Of a stretch of DNA of 64,000 nt, positions 1 to 11,646 are shown piece after piece. A program made the translations under genes and the position numbers. The DNA comes from Bacillus vallismortis (GTDB lineage Bacteria; Bacillota; Bacilli; Bacillales; Bacillaceae), in contig NZ_CP026362.1 of the NCBI RefSeq assembly GCF_004116955.1, positions 784,501 through 848,500 of the forward strand, read 5' to 3'. The notes beneath the pieces are model-generated. The model searched no databases. It was not told where the DNA came from and saw only the letters and a program-made list of their open reading frames with translations. The stretch's first letter is position 1. Each line of letters starts with the position of its first letter.

Positions 1-213
1 CTTATTCTTGTTATTTTAGGCTCCGTTTTAATGGGGGCGCTGATCGTATTTTCTGCCGGCATTTTTCAAGTGATGAAACTAAAGCGGGAAATAAAAGCGC
101 TGAGGAAAGAAAACAAAACTGCACAAGGCACGATACATAAACAAGAGGATACGTTGCATCCTGACCTGAACGACACACAGGATGCATCAGCCAGACTTGA
201 GAAAAAAGACTAG
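1..213 (+). CDS. yrvD: YrvD, LapA-like membrane protein (C-terminal part)
   Basis: This is the 3' end of a small membrane protein whose frame is open from base 1, so the N-terminus lies outside the window. The visible 70 residues hold the end of a hydrophobic segment (LILVILGSVLMG then ALIVFSAGIF), then a charged, coiled-coil-like tail rich in K and E. This is the layout of the LapA/DUF1049 family. In B. subtilis yrvD sits directly upstream of recJ, as here. Its biochemical role is not known. Identity rests on tail sequence and synteny. Confidence 0.85.
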   Translation, partial: LILVILGSVLMGALIVFSAGIFQVMKLKREIKALRKENKTAQGTIHKQEDTLHPDLNDTQDASARLEKKD

Positions 214-227
214 TTTTCGAATAATAT

Positions 228-257
228 TTGAAACCCCTCAGCCTGCTCTAGTATAAT
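228..257 (+). promoter_or_regulatory. recJ promoter (sigma-A)
   Basis: TTGAAA at 228-233 and a perfect TATAAT at 252-257 are separated by 18 bp. The site lies between the yrvD stop and recJ, 23 bp before the recJ start. It probably drives recJ and apt. Confidence 0.75.
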
Positions 258-279
258 AGGGTGGTTGAGGGGTGAATTT

Positions 280-2640
280 ATGTTAGCATCAAAAATGCGA
301 TGGGAAATCCAGCGACCAGATCAGGATAAGGTCAAATCACTCACAGAACAATTGCATATCACACCTCTTGTTGCGTCCCTGCTTGTAAAAAGAGGCTTTG
401 ATACAGCAGAAAGCGCAAGCCTGTTTTTACATACAAAGGATGCCGATTTTTATGATCCGTTTGAAATGAAGGGCATGAAAGAAGCGGCAGATCGAATAAA
501 ACAGGCGATATCACAACAAGAACAGATTATGATATATGGCGATTATGATGCCGATGGAGTTACCAGTACCTCAGTGATGCTCCATACACTGCAAAAGCTG
601 TCGGCTCAAGTTGATTTTTATATACCTGACCGCTTTAAAGAAGGCTATGGCCCTAATGAACAGGCGTTTCGTTCGATTAAAGAACGAGGCTTCTCTCTGA
701 TTATTACGGTTGATACAGGGATTGCCGCTGTGCATGAAGCAAATGTGGCCAAGGAACTCGGGCTGGATGTTATCATTACAGATCACCATGAGCCGGGGCC
801 GGAGCTTCCGGATGTTCACGCGATTGTCCACCCGAAGCAGCCGGGCTGTACCTACCCGTATAAAGAACTGGCCGGAGTCGGAGTTGCGTTTAAGCTTGCC
901 CACGCTTTATTGGGCGAACTTCCAGATGAACTGCTTGACCTGGCAGCGATCGGCACGATTGCTGACCTTGTCCCGCTGCATGACGAAAACAGATTAATTG
1001 CAACACTGGGACTTGAAAGGCTTCGGCGGACGAATCGGCTGGGCTTACAAGAGCTGATCAAGCTGTCAGGCGGAGACCTTGGAGAAGCGAACGAAGAAAC
1101 TGTCGGGTTCCAGCTTGCACCAAGGCTGAATGCCGTCGGGAGAATCGAACAGGCGGATCCCGCTGTCCATTTGCTTATGTCAGAGGATCAGTTAGAAGCG
1201 GAAGAGCTTGCCGCTGAAATTGACCAGCTAAACAAAGAGCGCCAAAAAATGGTTAGCAAGATGACGGATGAAGCGATTGAAATGGTTGAACAGCAAAATC
1301 TCGACCAAACTGCAATCGTCGTGGCCAAAGCCGGGTGGAACCCAGGTGTCGTCGGGATTGTGGCTTCAAAGCTTGTGGACCGATTCTATCGTCCGGCCAT
1401 TGTGCTTGGCATTGATGAAGAAAAAGGGATTGCTAAAGGTTCGGCCCGGAGCATCAGAGGCTTTAATTTATTCGAGAGCCTTTCTGAATGCAGAGATATT
1501 CTTCCGCATTTCGGCGGCCATCCAATGGCGGCGGGGATGACGCTGAATGCCGAAGATGTGCCGGATTTGCGGAACAGGCTGAATGAACTAGCGGAAAACA
1601 CGCTTACGGAAGAGGATTTTATTCCTGTACAGGAAGTTGATCTCGTCTGCGGTGTCGAGGACATTACGGTTGACAGCATTACAGAAATGAACCTGCTGTC
1701 CCCCTTTGGGATGCTGAACCCGAAACCGCACGTTCTCGTGGAAAACGCTGTGCTGGAAGATGTCCGCAAGATCGGCGCGAATAAAAATCATGTAAAAATG
1801 ACGGTCAAAAACGAGTCGTCTCAGCTTGATTGCGTCGGTTTTCATAAAGGTGAGCTTGAAGAAGGCATTGTCCCCGGCTCAAGAATTTCAATTGTCGGTG
1901 AGATGTCTATCAACGAATGGAACAATAGAAAAAAACCGCAGCTAATGATTAAGGATGCCGCTGTTTCTGAATGGCAGCTGTTTGATTTAAGGGGAAAACG
2001 GATGTGGGAAGACACAGTTTCCGCCCTTCCATCTGCTAAACGGGCTATTGTTTCTTTCAAAGAAGATTCAACAACACTTCTTGAGGATGAAGACCTTCAC
2101 CGCGAAGTGCACGTCATTAGCTCTGAAGATCAAGCGAAGGCGTTTGATCTCGATGGTGCTTATATTGTACTGCTGGATCCGCCGCCTTCCTTGGACATGC
2201 TCACACATTTGCTGGAAGGCAAGGCGCCCGAGCGGATATATTTTATTTTTCTCAATCATGAGGACCACTTTTTATCAGCTTTTCCCGCAAGAGACTACTT
2301 TAAATGGTATTATGCGTTTCTTCTGAAAAGGGGTTCTTTCGACGTGAAAAAACACGGTTCAGAGCTTGCGAGGCATAAAGGCTGGTCAATAGAAACAATC
2401 AATTTCATGACAAAGGTGTTTTTTGATCTCGGTTTTGTTAAAATAGAGAATGGTGTGCTGTCTGTGGTTAGCGGAGTGAAAAAACGCGACTTAACAGACT
2501 CACAAACATATCAGGAGAAGAAGCAGCTGATGGAACTGGATCAAAAGCTGAATTATTCTTCTGCTGAAGAGCTGAAGGAATGGCTGAATAAGCTGATGAA
2601 AAAAGATTCAGAGGCTTATGAAAGTACGAGGAGGACATAA
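280..2640 (+). CDS. recJ: Single-stranded-DNA-specific exonuclease RecJ
   Basis: RecJ is a 5'-3' single-strand exonuclease acting in recombination, repair and replication-fork processing. The ATG at 280 is preferred over an upstream in-frame TTG at 265 because GAGGGGTGA sits correctly before it; this gives 786 aa, the usual Bacillus length. DHH-superfamily motifs are clear: GDYDADG at residues 87-93, VDTG at 144-147 and the DHH triplet at 168-170. A DHHA1-type GGHPMAAG motif follows near 411-418, then an OB-fold region and the long C-terminal domain found in Firmicutes RecJ. apt follows after 5 bp, so they are likely co-transcribed. Confidence 0.97.
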   Translation: MLASKMRWEIQRPDQDKVKSLTEQLHITPLVASLLVKRGFDTAESASLFLHTKDADFYDPFEMKGMKEAADRIKQAISQQEQIMIYGDYDADGVTSTSVMLHTLQKLSAQVDFYIPDRFKEGYGPNEQAFRSIKERGFSLIITVDTGIAAVHEANVAKELGLDVIITDHHEPGPELPDVHAIVHPKQPGCTYPYKELAGVGVAFKLAHALLGELPDELLDLAAIGTIADLVPLHDENRLIATLGLERLRRTNRLGLQELIKLSGGDLGEANEETVGFQLAPRLNAVGRIEQADPAVHLLMSEDQLEAEELAAEIDQLNKERQKMVSKMTDEAIEMVEQQNLDQTAIVVAKAGWNPGVVGIVASKLVDRFYRPAIVLGIDEEKGIAKGSARSIRGFNLFESLSECRDILPHFGGHPMAAGMTLNAEDVPDLRNRLNELAENTLTEEDFIPVQEVDLVCGVEDITVDSITEMNLLSPFGMLNPKPHVLVENAVLEDVRKIGANKNHVKMTVKNESSQLDCVGFHKGELEEGIVPGSRISIVGEMSINEWNNRKKPQLMIKDAAVSEWQLFDLRGKRMWEDTVSALPSAKRAIVSFKEDSTTLLEDEDLHREVHVISSEDQAKAFDLDGAYIVLLDPPPSLDMLTHLLEGKAPERIYFIFLNHEDHFLSAFPARDYFKWYYAFLLKRGSFDVKKHGSELARHKGWSIETINFMTKVFFDLGFVKIENGVLSVVSGVKKRDLTDSQTYQEKKQLMELDQKLNYSSAEELKEWLNKLMKKDSEAYESTRRT

Positions 2641-2645
2641 AACAG

Positions 2646-3158
2646 ATGGATTTAAAACAATACGTAACAATTGTACCGGATTACCCGAAAGAGGGCGTGC
2701 AATTTAAAGATATTACGACATTGATGGATAAAGGCGATGTATACCGCTATGCCACAGACCAAATTGTTGAATATGCGAAAGAAAAGCAAATTGATTTGGT
2801 CGTCGGACCTGAAGCGCGCGGCTTTATTATCGGCTGTCCTGTTGCTTACGCGCTTGGCGTTGGTTTTGCGCCGGTTCGTAAAGAAGGCAAATTGCCTCGT
2901 GAAGTGATCAAAGTGGACTACGGCTTGGAATACGGAAAAGACGTATTAACGATCCACAAAGATGCGATTAGACCGGGTCAGCGTGTGCTTATTACAGATG
3001 ACCTGCTTGCGACAGGCGGCACAATTGAAGCGACAATCAAACTTGTTGAAGAGCTTGGCGGCGTTGTTGCTGGTATCGCTTTCTTAATCGAGCTTTCTTA
3101 CCTTGACGGCAGAGAGAAGCTTGAAGATTATGATATCTTAACATTGATGAAATATTAA
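2646..3158 (+). CDS. apt: Adenine phosphoribosyltransferase
   Basis: Apt makes AMP from adenine and PRPP in purine salvage. The 170-aa length is standard. The PRPP-binding loop [13 protein letters not shown] lies near residues 113-125, and GPEARGF is present earlier. The ATG follows the ribosome site AGGAGG at the end of recJ, 5 bp after its stop, so translation is closely linked. A strong terminator follows. The order recJ-apt-relA is conserved in Bacillus and places purine salvage beside the (p)ppGpp enzyme. Confidence 0.97.
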   Translation: MDLKQYVTIVPDYPKEGVQFKDITTLMDKGDVYRYATDQIVEYAKEKQIDLVVGPEARGFIIGCPVAYALGVGFAPVRKEGKLPREVIKVDYGLEYGKDVLTIHKDAIRPGQRVLITDDLLATGGTIEATIKLVEELGGVVAGIAFLIELSYLDGREKLEDYDILTLMKY

Positions 3159-3173
3159 AGATAATCGCATAAC

Positions 3174-3206
3174 GAAAAAGCACTCCATGTCAGGGTGCTT
3201 TTTTCC
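3174..3206 (+). terminator. Intrinsic terminator after apt
   Basis: AAAAAGCACTCC and GGGTGCTTTTTT form a stem around a 6-nt loop, followed by a T-run. It separates recJ-apt from relA. Confidence 0.85.
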
Positions 3207-3325
3207 TATTGGTTTGCATTTATTTTATATAATATTTGGAGATTTGAACTTCTGCTCTTTACATCTTTCGTTTTTTTCTTGATAATAAACTACAATACAG
3301 TTTACATTCTAAAAAAGGTGATTCC

Positions 3326-5530
3326 ATGGCGAACGAACAAGTATTGACTGCCGAGCAAGTTATTGATAAAGCGCGCAGCTATCTATCTGATGAGCATATC
3401 GCATTTGTCGAAAGAGCATATCTATACGCTGAAGATGCTCATCGCGAGCAATACCGCAAATCGGGCGAGCCATATATTATTCATCCGATTCAGGTTGCGG
3501 GGATTCTCGTGGATCTGGAAATGGACCCTTCCACAATCGCGGGCGGATTCCTGCACGATGTCGTGGAAGATACAGATGTGACGCTCGATGACCTGAAAGA
3601 AGCATTCTCTGAAGAAGTGGCAATGCTTGTGGACGGCGTAACGAAGCTCGGCAAAATTAAATATAAATCTCAAGAGGAACAGCAGGCGGAAAATCATCGC
3701 AAAATGTTTGTCGCTATGGCTCAAGATATCCGGGTCATATTGATCAAGCTGGCGGATCGTCTTCACAATATGCGGACGCTGAAACATCTCCCTCAGGAAA
3801 AGCAGCGGAGAATTTCCAATGAAACACTGGAGATTTTTGCTCCTTTGGCGCATCGTCTCGGGATTTCTAAAATTAAGTGGGAATTGGAAGATACAGCGCT
3901 CCGTTATTTGAATCCTCAGCAATATTACAGAATTGTCAACCTCATGAAAAAGAAACGCGCAGAACGTGAACTTTATGTAGAAGAGGTTGTCAATGAAGTG
4001 AAGAAACGTGTCGAAGAAGTGCACATCAAAGCTGACTTCTCGGGACGCCCGAAACACATTTACAGCATTTATCGCAAAATGGTGCTGCAAAATAAGCAAT
4101 TTAACGAAATTTACGATTTATTGGCTGTCCGTATTCTTGTGAATAGCATAAAGGATTGCTATGCGGTGCTCGGCATCATTCACACCTGCTGGAAACCGAT
4201 GCCAGGCAGATTCAAAGATTACATCGCAATGCCGAAGCCGAATATGTATCAATCGCTTCATACAACGGTAATCGGGCCTAAAGGCGATCCGCTGGAAGTG
4301 CAGATCCGCACCTTTGAAATGCATGAAATTGCGGAATACGGGGTTGCGGCTCACTGGGCTTATAAAGAAGGGAAAGCGGCCAGCGAAGGCGCAACCTTTG
4401 AGAAAAAGCTTTCTTGGTTCCGTGAAATTTTAGAATTCCAAAATGAATCAACAGATGCTGAAGAATTTATGGAATCACTCAAAATCGATTTGTTTTCTGA
4501 CATGGTGTATGTCTTTACGCCGAAAGGAGATGTCATCGAGCTTCCTTCCGGTTCTGTTCCAATTGATTTTTCTTACAGGATTCACTCTGAGATCGGCAAT
4601 AAAACAATCGGTGCCAAAGTAAACGGAAAAATGGTAACGCTGGATCATAAGCTTCGGACAGGTGATATCGTTGAAATACTCACCTCCAAGCATTCCTACG
4701 GTCCGAGCCAGGATTGGGTCAAACTTGCCCAAACATCCCAGGCAAAGCATAAGATCCGTCAATTCTTTAAGAAACAGCGGCGCGAAGAAAATGTCGAAAA
4801 AGGCCGTGAGCTGGTCGAAAAAGAAATTAAAAATCTGGATTTTGAAGTGAAGGAAGTCTTAACGCCGGAGAATATCCAGAAGGTTGCTGACAAGTTTAAT
4901 TTCTCAAATGAAGAGGATATGTACGCGGCAGTCGGCTACAACGGCATTACAGCCTTGCAGGTCGCAAACCGCCTGACGGAAAAAGAGAGAAAGCAGCGCG
5001 ATCAGGAAGAACAGGAAAAGAGCGTTCAGGAAGTCACTGCGGAATCTAAGCCTTACCCGCAGGGCAGGAAACGGGAAGCAGGTGTCCGCGTCAAGGGGAT
5101 CGACAATCTTCTTGTCCGTTTGTCAAAATGCTGCAATCCTGTACCGGGTGACGATATTGTTGGATTCATCACAAAAGGCAGAGGGGTCTCAGTCCATCGT
5201 GATGACTGTCCGAATGTCAAGACGAATGAAGCGCTGGAGCGGCTGATTCCGGTAGAGTGGGAGCATGAGTCGCAGGTTCAAAAGCGCAAGGAATATAATG
5301 TTGAGATAGAGATTCTTGGTTATGACCGCCGCGGATTGCTGAACGAGGTGCTTCAGGCAGTGAATGAAACGAAAACAAATATTTCATCTGTTTCTGGCAA
5401 ATCGGATCGCAATAAAGTGGCAACCATTCATATGGCCATTTTTATTCAGAACATCAATCACTTGCACAAAGTCGTCGAGCGTATTAAACAGATAAGAGAC
5501 ATCTACTCTGTGCGCCGCGTCATGAACTAA
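3326..5530 (+). CDS. relA: Bifunctional (p)ppGpp synthetase/hydrolase Rel
   Basis: This is the long RelA/SpoT homologue controlling the stringent response. At 734 aa it has full length. The hydrolase HD motif ([10 protein letters not shown] at residues 77-78) is intact, so both making and degrading (p)ppGpp are expected. The synthetase core includes [19 protein letters not shown] near 293-311. A TGS domain follows near 390-450, then a cysteine-rich region ([10 protein letters not shown]) and a C-terminal ACT domain from about 660. The ATG is preceded by AAAAAGGTGATTCC. It acts in the cytosol on stalled ribosomes. dtd follows after 12 bp. Confidence 0.97.
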   Translation: MANEQVLTAEQVIDKARSYLSDEHIAFVERAYLYAEDAHREQYRKSGEPYIIHPIQVAGILVDLEMDPSTIAGGFLHDVVEDTDVTLDDLKEAFSEEVAMLVDGVTKLGKIKYKSQEEQQAENHRKMFVAMAQDIRVILIKLADRLHNMRTLKHLPQEKQRRISNETLEIFAPLAHRLGISKIKWELEDTALRYLNPQQYYRIVNLMKKKRAERELYVEEVVNEVKKRVEEVHIKADFSGRPKHIYSIYRKMVLQNKQFNEIYDLLAVRILVNSIKDCYAVLGIIHTCWKPMPGRFKDYIAMPKPNMYQSLHTTVIGPKGDPLEVQIRTFEMHEIAEYGVAAHWAYKEGKAASEGATFEKKLSWFREILEFQNESTDAEEFMESLKIDLFSDMVYVFTPKGDVIELPSGSVPIDFSYRIHSEIGNKTIGAKVNGKMVTLDHKLRTGDIVEILTSKHSYGPSQDWVKLAQTSQAKHKIRQFFKKQRREENVEKGRELVEKEIKNLDFEVKEVLTPENIQKVADKFNFSNEEDMYAAVGYNGITALQVANRLTEKERKQRDQEEQEKSVQEVTAESKPYPQGRKREAGVRVKGIDNLLVRLSKCCNPVPGDDIVGFITKGRGVSVHRDDCPNVKTNEALERLIPVEWEHESQVQKRKEYNVEIEILGYDRRGLLNEVLQAVNETKTNISSVSGKSDRNKVATIHMAIFIQNINHLHKVVERIKQIRDIYSVRRVMN

Positions 5531-5542
5531 AGGGGTTAGAAA

Positions 5543-5983
5543 ATGAGATTAGTTGTTCAGCGAGTAACAGAAGCTAGCGTTACAGTGAATGAAGAGATTG
5601 TCGGTCAAATTGGACAAGGCATCATGGTGCTGGTCGGTATCACTCACGATGATACTGAAGAGGATGCAGCTTATTTAGCAGATAAAATTGTTCATCTTCG
5701 TATATTCGATGACAGTGAAGGGAAAATGAATCTGTCTCTTTTAGATATAGGAGGAGAAATTCTCTCCGTCTCACAGTTCACGCTTTACGGTGATACGAAA
5801 AAAGGGCGCCGGCCAAACTACATGAACGCCGCCAAACCTGATAAAGCTTTAGGCCTCTATGAAAAATGGAACGACCTGCTTCGTGAAAAAGGAATCAAAG
5901 TGGAGACCGGAACGTTTGGAGCGATGATGGATGTTCAGCTTACAAACTCCGGACCGGTCACGCTTATGATGGATTCAAAATAA
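5543..5983 (+). CDS. dtd: D-aminoacyl-tRNA deacylase
   Basis: Dtd hydrolyses D-aminoacyl-tRNAs and mischarged glycyl-tRNA, keeping D-amino acids out of proteins. The 146-aa length and the starting sequence MRLVVQRV are typical. The catalytic SQFTLYG motif and the C-terminal [11 protein letters not shown] (the family's GxxPVT-type cross-subunit loop) are both present. It starts 12 bp after relA with a weak ribosome site (AAGGGG) and ends at a bidirectional terminator shared with yrvJ, so it is the last gene of the relA unit. Confidence 0.96.
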   Translation: MRLVVQRVTEASVTVNEEIVGQIGQGIMVLVGITHDDTEEDAAYLADKIVHLRIFDDSEGKMNLSLLDIGGEILSVSQFTLYGDTKKGRRPNYMNAAKPDKALGLYEKWNDLLREKGIKVETGTFGAMMDVQLTNSGPVTLMMDSK

Positions 5984-6010
5984 AAAAGCTGCCAAAAGGC
6001 AGCTTTTTTT
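5984..6010. terminator. Bidirectional terminator between dtd and yrvJ
   Basis: AAAGCTGCC and GGCAGCTTT form a perfect stem with an AAAA loop and runs of A and T on either side. It can end both convergent transcripts. Confidence 0.85.
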
Positions 6011-7562
6011 ATTGGAAATATTTCTCCAATCCGCTCTCGATACCGTCTGTTACTTTTTCTTGGTAAGAGCTGCTATGTACAATGGCCTCTTCCTGCGGAT
6101 GGCTTACATATCCCAGCTCATACAGCATAGCGGGCTGTTTGTTTTCACGGAGCACATAATAATCTCCGAACAACACGCCGCGGTCTGGAATGGAAGAACG
6201 CTTCACCACTTCAGAGTGTACATCCGCCGCTAGTTCTTGATCTTTGGCAGGGCTGTAGTAATAAGCGGTGCTGCCTCTCGTGGAAGCATCTGCATAGCTG
6301 TCATAGTGAATGCTGATAAAGGCGTCAGCGTTGCGATAGTGAGATGTAGAGACCCGTGATTGCAGGCTGACGAAGGTATCATCCTGGCGTGTCACATACA
6401 CATCTGCTCCAGCTGATCTAAGTTTGCCGGCGAGCAGTTTTGCCGTTTTGATCGTCAGGTTTTTCTCGAATTTACCCGAATAGCCGATCGTTCCGCTGTC
6501 TTTTCCTCCGTGCCCCGGATCAACAATTATCGTTTTATTGTTCAGAGAGCCGTTTCCGGACGGAGAATCAGCGACAGGGGGTTCACCTGCTTCTTCCGCG
6601 CTTTTAGACGTTTGAACCACCCAATTGGCGACATAAGCAGTCTGCCCATTATCAAGCTTTATTTCATACCAGCTGCCCTTTGAACCGGTAATCGGGTAGG
6701 AATCACCTTTGGCAGCGCGTTCCACGATCGAAGCTGATGTTGATGCGTCGCTTCTAACATTCGTTCCTCCATATACAATATAGGCTTTTTTAGCGGAGGA
6801 TGAGCTGTGGGCATTTGCTGAACTTTCAGCTGGATCAGAACTAGATAAAAGGTAATGGCTTGCAACCCAGCCTTTCAGCCCATTTGCTTCAATGTGAGCC
6901 CAGCCATTTTTCTCGTTGAGAATTGTCACTTTCGTACCGCGATCAAGTTTCGTTATAATCGCCGCGTCATGTGAGGCGGAGGCTCTTACATGCAGTGAAG
7001 AAACGCCGACCGTGCCCGTTGTTGCACCGGAAGATTCAGTTTGTTGATTCCCCTCAGATACTGCTGAACTGCCGCCTGACGTGACATATTCAGATGACAC
7101 CCATCCGGTGGCATTCTGATAGGATATTTTGATCCATCCGGAATCTTTATCAATAACAGACCCTTGGCTGCCTTGCGGAAATTTGCCGATGACGTCATAT
7201 GAAGTCCCCGGGCCTGTTCTCATCCGCAGATCTGGATCTGTTGATGTAACAGTACCACTGCTTTCCGAAGAGCTCGTGCCGCTCAGGTCTTCTTTTGTAA
7301 TAAGCCAGGACACCACCCAACCTTTTTCTCCGGAACCAAGCTGAATCTGCACCCAGTCTCCTTTTTCATTTAAAATCGGGTAGTGCTCTCCCTTTCTTGC
7401 TTCTGCAGTAATACCGTAGCTAAGTCCCGGGCCGCTTCTGACGTTCATTTCATCAGTTGCGATGACCGCTTCTCCCTGAGCGGCTGTAACGGAAGAAAAC
7501 GGCGGGAAAAGCGTTCCGGCGACAATAATACATACAATAAGAACAAAGTATTTCTTGCTCAT
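6009..7562 (-). CDS. yrvJ: YrvJ, secreted SH3b-repeat N-acetylmuramoyl-L-alanine amidase
   Basis: This is an exported cell-wall amidase expected to cleave the MurNAc-L-Ala bond. The 517-aa protein begins with a signal peptide (KKYFVLIVCIIVAGTLF...VTAAQ). Four bacterial SH3 repeats follow, each with the MNVRSGPG/LHVRASAS-type start and a GWV motif, at roughly 30-90, 105-165, 185-240 and 260-320. The C-terminal Amidase_3 domain (about 345-515) has the zinc-site signatures VDPGHGGKDSG, SIHYDSY and ELGYVSH. The start has a good site, AAGGAGG, 5 bp upstream. It is convergent with dtd. The exact peptidoglycan role is inferred from the domains. Confidence 0.93.
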   Translation of the reverse strand: MSKKYFVLIVCIIVAGTLFPPFSSVTAAQGEAVIATDEMNVRSGPGLSYGITAEARKGEHYPILNEKGDWVQIQLGSGEKGWVVSWLITKEDLSGTSSSESSGTVTSTDPDLRMRTGPGTSYDVIGKFPQGSQGSVIDKDSGWIKISYQNATGWVSSEYVTSGGSSAVSEGNQQTESSGATTGTVGVSSLHVRASASHDAAIITKLDRGTKVTILNEKNGWAHIEANGLKGWVASHYLLSSSDPAESSANAHSSSSAKKAYIVYGGTNVRSDASTSASIVERAAKGDSYPITGSKGSWYEIKLDNGQTAYVANWVVQTSKSAEEAGEPPVADSPSGNGSLNNKTIIVDPGHGGKDSGTIGYSGKFEKNLTIKTAKLLAGKLRSAGADVYVTRQDDTFVSLQSRVSTSHYRNADAFISIHYDSYADASTRGSTAYYYSPAKDQELAADVHSEVVKRSSIPDRGVLFGDYYVLRENKQPAMLYELGYVSHPQEEAIVHSSSYQEKVTDGIESGLEKYFQ

Positions 7563-7692
7563 TGCGTCCTCCTTTCAGATATCGTAAAAAAGCTTTCTTG
7601 CTTAATATCGTAAAGTCCTTTCAGATTTTTAAATAAAAATAAAATGATATGTTTATACTAGGCGTAAATACAATCATAAAGGTGTGCAAATC

Positions 7693-7863
7693 ATGAAATA
7701 TCATCCAAAAATGGGCCGCGCGTTTCACGACGGTGAAGCAAACCTGCATTACAGCGATCACGCAGATCCCGAAACGACCGGTTATCTTACTGAAACAGCA
7801 TCTGAATTCGGTCTTATGTCCAAAGAAGCAGCGATAAGGAATAACAACCGGAATAAAGCTTGA
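7693..7863 (+). CDS. yrzK: YrzK, small conserved protein
   Basis: A 56-aa soluble, polar protein starts at an ATG preceded by AAAGGTG. Its position between yrvJ and hisS matches yrzK of B. subtilis. No known domain, signal peptide or membrane segment is visible. The middle is rich in D, H and E; the end is basic (RNNNRNK). Its stop overlaps the -35 region of the hisS leader promoter. Function unknown; reality is supported by the ribosome site and synteny. Confidence 0.7.
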   Translation: MKYHPKMGRAFHDGEANLHYSDHADPETTGYLTETASEFGLMSKEAAIRNNNRNKA

Positions 7864-8190
7864 CAGAGGACTGCAATCCCATTATTATAATAGAAATTGA
7901 GTACATAGCAAAATGATGAAAGATTTGAACCGATAATGGAGAAGAGTAGGTCAGATTGCATGGCTAGAGAGGAACCGCCCCAGGCTGAAAGCGGATCCCA
8001 TTGCGTCTTTCGCGAAACAACACTCCGGAGGTTTCCTGCTGAACGCGGTACTACCGTCATTAGGCAGTGAACGTGAACCTGCGTTAAAGGATCGAGTGGG
8101 AATATGACCATATTCCAACTAGGGTGGCACCACGGGTATAACTCTCGTCCCTACTATACATGTATAGTAGGGGCGGGAGTTTTTTATTTT
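7860..8190 (+). promoter_or_regulatory. T-box leader of hisS-aspS, with promoter
   Basis: The promoter has TTGACA at 7860-7865 and TATTAT at 7883-7888 with a 17-bp spacer. The transcript then has a roughly 230-nt Stem I-type region. The T-box signature AGGGTGGCACCACGGG lies at 8120-8135, followed by a terminator (8142-8187, arms around CCTACTATAC/GTATAGTAGG, ending in a T-run). In this riboswitch class uncharged tRNA stabilises the antiterminator. Uncharged tRNA-His is expected to be the ligand because of the downstream genes; I could not assign the specifier codon with certainty. It fills the whole gap between yrzK and hisS. Confidence 0.93.
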
Positions 8191-8244
8191 CATCATGAAT
8201 GATCATTGTATATTTTTATAAGGAATACATAAGGAGGTCTACAC

Positions 8245-9519
8245 ATGGGATATAGCATTCCAAGAGGAACACAGGATATTTTGCCTGGAGAATCAGATCG
8301 CTGGCAGTTTGTTGAACAAATTATGAGAGACACTTGCCGCACTTATCAATATAAAGAAATCCGCACACCGATTTTTGAGCATACAGAACTGTTTGCCAGA
8401 GGTGTTGGTGAGTCTACGGATATCGTACAAAAAGAAATGTATACTTTTCAGGACCGCAAAGGCAGAAGCCTGACGCTTCGTCCGGAAGGAACAGCAGCGG
8501 CGGTTCGCGCGTTTAATGAAAACAAGCTATTCGCAAACCCTGTCCAGCCGACAAAGCTTTATTATGTCGGGCCGATGTTCCGTTATGAACGTCCGCAGAC
8601 GGGCCGTTACCGCCAGTTCTATCAGTTTGGAATTGAAGCGATAGGCTCAAAAGATCCTGCGATTGATGCCGAAGTCATGGCGCTTGCGATGAGTATTTAT
8701 CAAAAAGCAGGTTTGCACAATGTTAAGCTTGTGATAAACAGCCTCGGCGACCAAGAAAGCCGCAAAAGCTACAGAGAAGCGCTCGTGAAGCATTTTGAGC
8801 CTCGCATCGAAGAGTTTTGTTCAGACTGTCAGTCACGGCTGCACACAAATCCGCTCAGAATCTTGGATTGCAAAAAAGACCGCGATCATGAACTGATGAA
8901 ATCAGCGCCTTCAATTTTGACATATTTAAATGAAGAATCAGCGGCTTATTTTGGCAAAGTGAAACAATACTTAAACGATCTTGGCATTGCGTATGAAATT
9001 GATCCTAATCTTGTGAGAGGGCTGGATTATTACAACCACACGGCATTTGAAATCATGAGCAATGCGGAGGGTTTTGGGGCGATTACAACCCTTGCCGGCG
9101 GCGGACGTTACGACGGTTTGGTCGAACAGATCGGCGGACCTGAAGCGCCGGGTATCGGTTTTGCGATGAGCATTGAACGCCTGCTTGCCGCCATTGATGC
9201 TGAAAAAAGAGAACTGCCTGTCGATCAGGGAATCGATTGCTATGTCGTCACGCTCGGCGAAAAAGCAAAGGATTATTCTGTTTCATTGGTGTACAAACTG
9301 AGAGAAGCAGGAATCTCCAGCGAAATCGATTATGAAAATAAGAAAATGAAAGGCCAGTTCAAAACAGCTGACCGCCTGAATGCCAGATTTATTGCGATTT
9401 TGGGTGAAGATGAGCTAGCTCAAAATAAAATCAATGTTAAGGATGCACAGACGGGCGAACAGATTGAAGTGGCACTTGATGAATTTATACATGTGATGAA
9501 GGCAAACCAAAAGGGATAA
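8245..9519 (+). CDS. hisS: Histidyl-tRNA synthetase
   Basis: HisS charges tRNA-His. The 424-aa length is typical. Class II motif 2 ([20 protein letters not shown]), the histidine-specific [14 protein letters not shown] and GGGRYDGL motifs, motif 3 ([13 protein letters not shown]) and the C-terminal anticodon-binding domain are all visible. The ATG follows AAGGAGG. Expression is set by the T-box leader, and aspS follows after 13 bp, so both enzymes are made from one transcript. Confidence 0.97.
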   Translation: MGYSIPRGTQDILPGESDRWQFVEQIMRDTCRTYQYKEIRTPIFEHTELFARGVGESTDIVQKEMYTFQDRKGRSLTLRPEGTAAAVRAFNENKLFANPVQPTKLYYVGPMFRYERPQTGRYRQFYQFGIEAIGSKDPAIDAEVMALAMSIYQKAGLHNVKLVINSLGDQESRKSYREALVKHFEPRIEEFCSDCQSRLHTNPLRILDCKKDRDHELMKSAPSILTYLNEESAAYFGKVKQYLNDLGIAYEIDPNLVRGLDYYNHTAFEIMSNAEGFGAITTLAGGGRYDGLVEQIGGPEAPGIGFAMSIERLLAAIDAEKRELPVDQGIDCYVVTLGEKAKDYSVSLVYKLREAGISSEIDYENKKMKGQFKTADRLNARFIAILGEDELAQNKINVKDAQTGEQIEVALDEFIHVMKANQKG

Positions 9520-9532
9520 GGAGTGGAATCTA

Positions 9533-11311
9533 TTGTTTGGAAGAACATATTATTGCGGTGAAATAACTGAAAAAGCAATTGGTGAATCTGTAACGCTGAA
9601 AGGCTGGGTCCAAAAAAGACGGGATCTCGGCGGATTGATTTTTATCGACTTGCGCGACCGCACGGGAATTGTTCAAGTCGTGTTTAACCCTGATGTGTCA
9701 AAAGAAGCGCTTGCTATTGCGGAAGGCATCCGAAACGAATACGTGCTTGATATTCAAGGGAAAGTGGTGGCGCGTGAAGAAGGAACAGTCAATCAGAATT
9801 TGAAAACAGGCGCGATCGAAATTCACGCTGATGGAGTGGCTGTATTAAGTGCTGCGAAGACACCGCCATTTGCGATTTCTGATCAAGCGGAAGACGTATC
9901 AGAGGACGTCCGTTTAAAACACCGTTACTTGGATTTGCGCAGGCCGGCTATGTTTCAAACAATGCAGATGCGCCATAACGTGACGAAAGCCGTTCGGAGC
10001 TTTTTAGATGAAAACGGGTTTCTTGATATTGAAACGCCGATTTTAACAAAAAGCACACCTGAGGGCGCACGTGACTACTTGGTGCCGAGCCGTGTGCATG
10101 AAGGTGAATTCTATGCGCTGCCTCAGTCACCGCAGCTATTTAAACAGCTTCTGATGGTGTCAGGCATTGAACGCTATTATCAAATTGCCCGCTGTTTCCG
10201 CGATGAAGACTTGCGTGCAGACCGCCAGCCTGAGTTTACGCAAATCGATATTGAAATGTCCTTTATGAGCCAGGAAGATATCATGTCATTGGCTGAGGAT
10301 ATGATGGCAAAGATTATGCGTGAAACAAAAGGTGTGGAACTCAAGCTTCCTCTTCCTCGTATGACATACGATGAGGCAATGAACCGTTATGGGTCGGATA
10401 AGCCGGATACGCGTTTTGATATGCTTTTGACAGATGTGTCTGACATTGTGAAGGATACAGAGTTTAAAGTATTCTCATCAGCTGTCGCAAACGGCGGCGT
10501 TGTAAAGGCAATCAACGTAAAAGGCGGAGCGGGCGATTACTCCAGAAAAGATATCGACGCTCTTGGCGCTTTTGCTGCAAACTATGGGGCAAAAGGACTT
10601 GCCTGGGTAAAAGTTGAGGCGGACGGAGTAAAAGGCCCAATCGCAAAATTCTTTGATGAAGACAAGCAGTCTAAGCTGATTGACGCGCTTGATGCCGCTG
10701 AAGGTGATTTGCTGCTGTTCGGAGCGGATTCATTTGAAGTGGTTGCCGCATCGCTCGGTGCCTTGCGCTTAAAGCTTGGGAAAGAACGCGGACTGATTGA
10801 CGAAAACCTGTTCAATTTCTTATGGGTGATCGACTGGCCGCTCTTAGAGCATGATCCGGAGGAAGGCCGTTTTTACGCAGCACATCATCCGTTCACAATG
10901 CCTGTCCGTGATGATCTTGAACTGATTGAAACAGCGCCTGAAGACATGAAAGCACAAGCCTATGACCTCGTCTTAAACGGCTATGAGCTTGGCGGAGGTT
11001 CAATCCGTATTTTCGAAAAAGAAATTCAGGAGAAAATGTTTGCGCTTCTTGGCTTCTCACAAGAAGAGGCAGCTGAGCAGTTCGGATTCTTATTGGAAGC
11101 ATTTGATTACGGCGCTCCTCCGCACGGCGGAATCGCGCTCGGCTTAGACCGTCTCGTTATGCTTCTCGCAGGACGCACGAACCTAAGAGATACGATTGCA
11201 TTCCCGAAAACGGCAAGCGCAAGCTGCCTGATGACCGAAGCGCCAGGGGAAGTAAGCGACGCCCAGCTTGATGAGCTTCATCTTTCTATTAAGAAAAAAG
11301 TGAAGAACTGA
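9533..11311 (+). CDS. aspS: Aspartyl-tRNA synthetase
   Basis: AspS charges tRNA-Asp. The 592-aa protein has an N-terminal OB-fold anticodon domain (about 1-110), class II catalytic motifs ([34 protein letters not shown]) and an inserted GAD-type domain (about 300-420), as in other bacterial-type enzymes. Translation starts at TTG 9533, with AAGGAGTGG upstream; this gives the [11 protein letters not shown] start seen in B. subtilis. The bacterial type may be discriminating if gatCAB is absent, but that cannot be judged here. It is second in the T-box-controlled hisS operon. Confidence 0.97.
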   Translation: MFGRTYYCGEITEKAIGESVTLKGWVQKRRDLGGLIFIDLRDRTGIVQVVFNPDVSKEALAIAEGIRNEYVLDIQGKVVAREEGTVNQNLKTGAIEIHADGVAVLSAAKTPPFAISDQAEDVSEDVRLKHRYLDLRRPAMFQTMQMRHNVTKAVRSFLDENGFLDIETPILTKSTPEGARDYLVPSRVHEGEFYALPQSPQLFKQLLMVSGIERYYQIARCFRDEDLRADRQPEFTQIDIEMSFMSQEDIMSLAEDMMAKIMRETKGVELKLPLPRMTYDEAMNRYGSDKPDTRFDMLLTDVSDIVKDTEFKVFSSAVANGGVVKAINVKGGAGDYSRKDIDALGAFAANYGAKGLAWVKVEADGVKGPIAKFFDEDKQSKLIDALDAAEGDLLLFGADSFEVVAASLGALRLKLGKERGLIDENLFNFLWVIDWPLLEHDPEEGRFYAAHHPFTMPVRDDLELIETAPEDMKAQAYDLVLNGYELGGGSIRIFEKEIQEKMFALLGFSQEEAAEQFGFLLEAFDYGAPPHGGIALGLDRLVMLLAGRTNLRDTIAFPKTASASCLMTEAPGEVSDAQLDELHLSIKKKVKN

Positions 11312-11327
11312 TTGGGCAGTTCGAATC

Positions 11328-11356
11328 TTGAAAATCAAAATCGTCTATGATATGAT
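11328..11356 (+). promoter_or_regulatory. Promoter of 6S-2 RNA
   Basis: TTGAAA (11328-11333), a 17-bp spacer and TATGAT (11351-11356) form a good sigma-A promoter just after aspS. Confidence 0.75.
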
Positions 11357-11364
11357 TTTGACAA

Positions 11365-11573
11365 GTTAAATAAAGTCCTGATGTGTTAGTTGTACACCTA
11401 GTTTTGACCGAACATTTTTTTGATTTGGGAGCCCGCATTTTTAAATGGCGTACATGCCTCTTTTCATTCGGTAAAGAGGACTTACAAGATTTAAAAGAGG
11501 GCACCCACCTGCTGAGAGCGGGTTCAAAACAAAGGAAAGCTGCAACGGCACTATTGGGACTTTATTTTTTGTG
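11365..11573 (+). ncRNA. bsrB: 6S-2 RNA
   Basis: This region between aspS and tcdA is where B. subtilis encodes 6S-2 RNA. AAAGTCC near 11373 pairs with GGACTTT near 11561 to close a long rod ending in a T-run, and purine-rich internal bulges are visible. 6S RNA binds the housekeeping RNA polymerase holoenzyme by mimicking an open promoter, and is used as a template for product RNA. The ends are estimated from promoter and closing stem. Identification rests on position, structure and remembered sequence. Confidence 0.85.
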
Positions 11574-11646
11574 CGCAGAAAAAACGGCTGGTCTTGGATC
11601 AGCCATTTTATAGATGAAACCAGAATACGAATGTGGAGTGAGGTTC

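Noticed and set aside
3422..4099. 225-aa minus-strand ORF inside relA
   Set aside because: It is a long shadow of the relA frame with no ribosome site and no recognisable domain.
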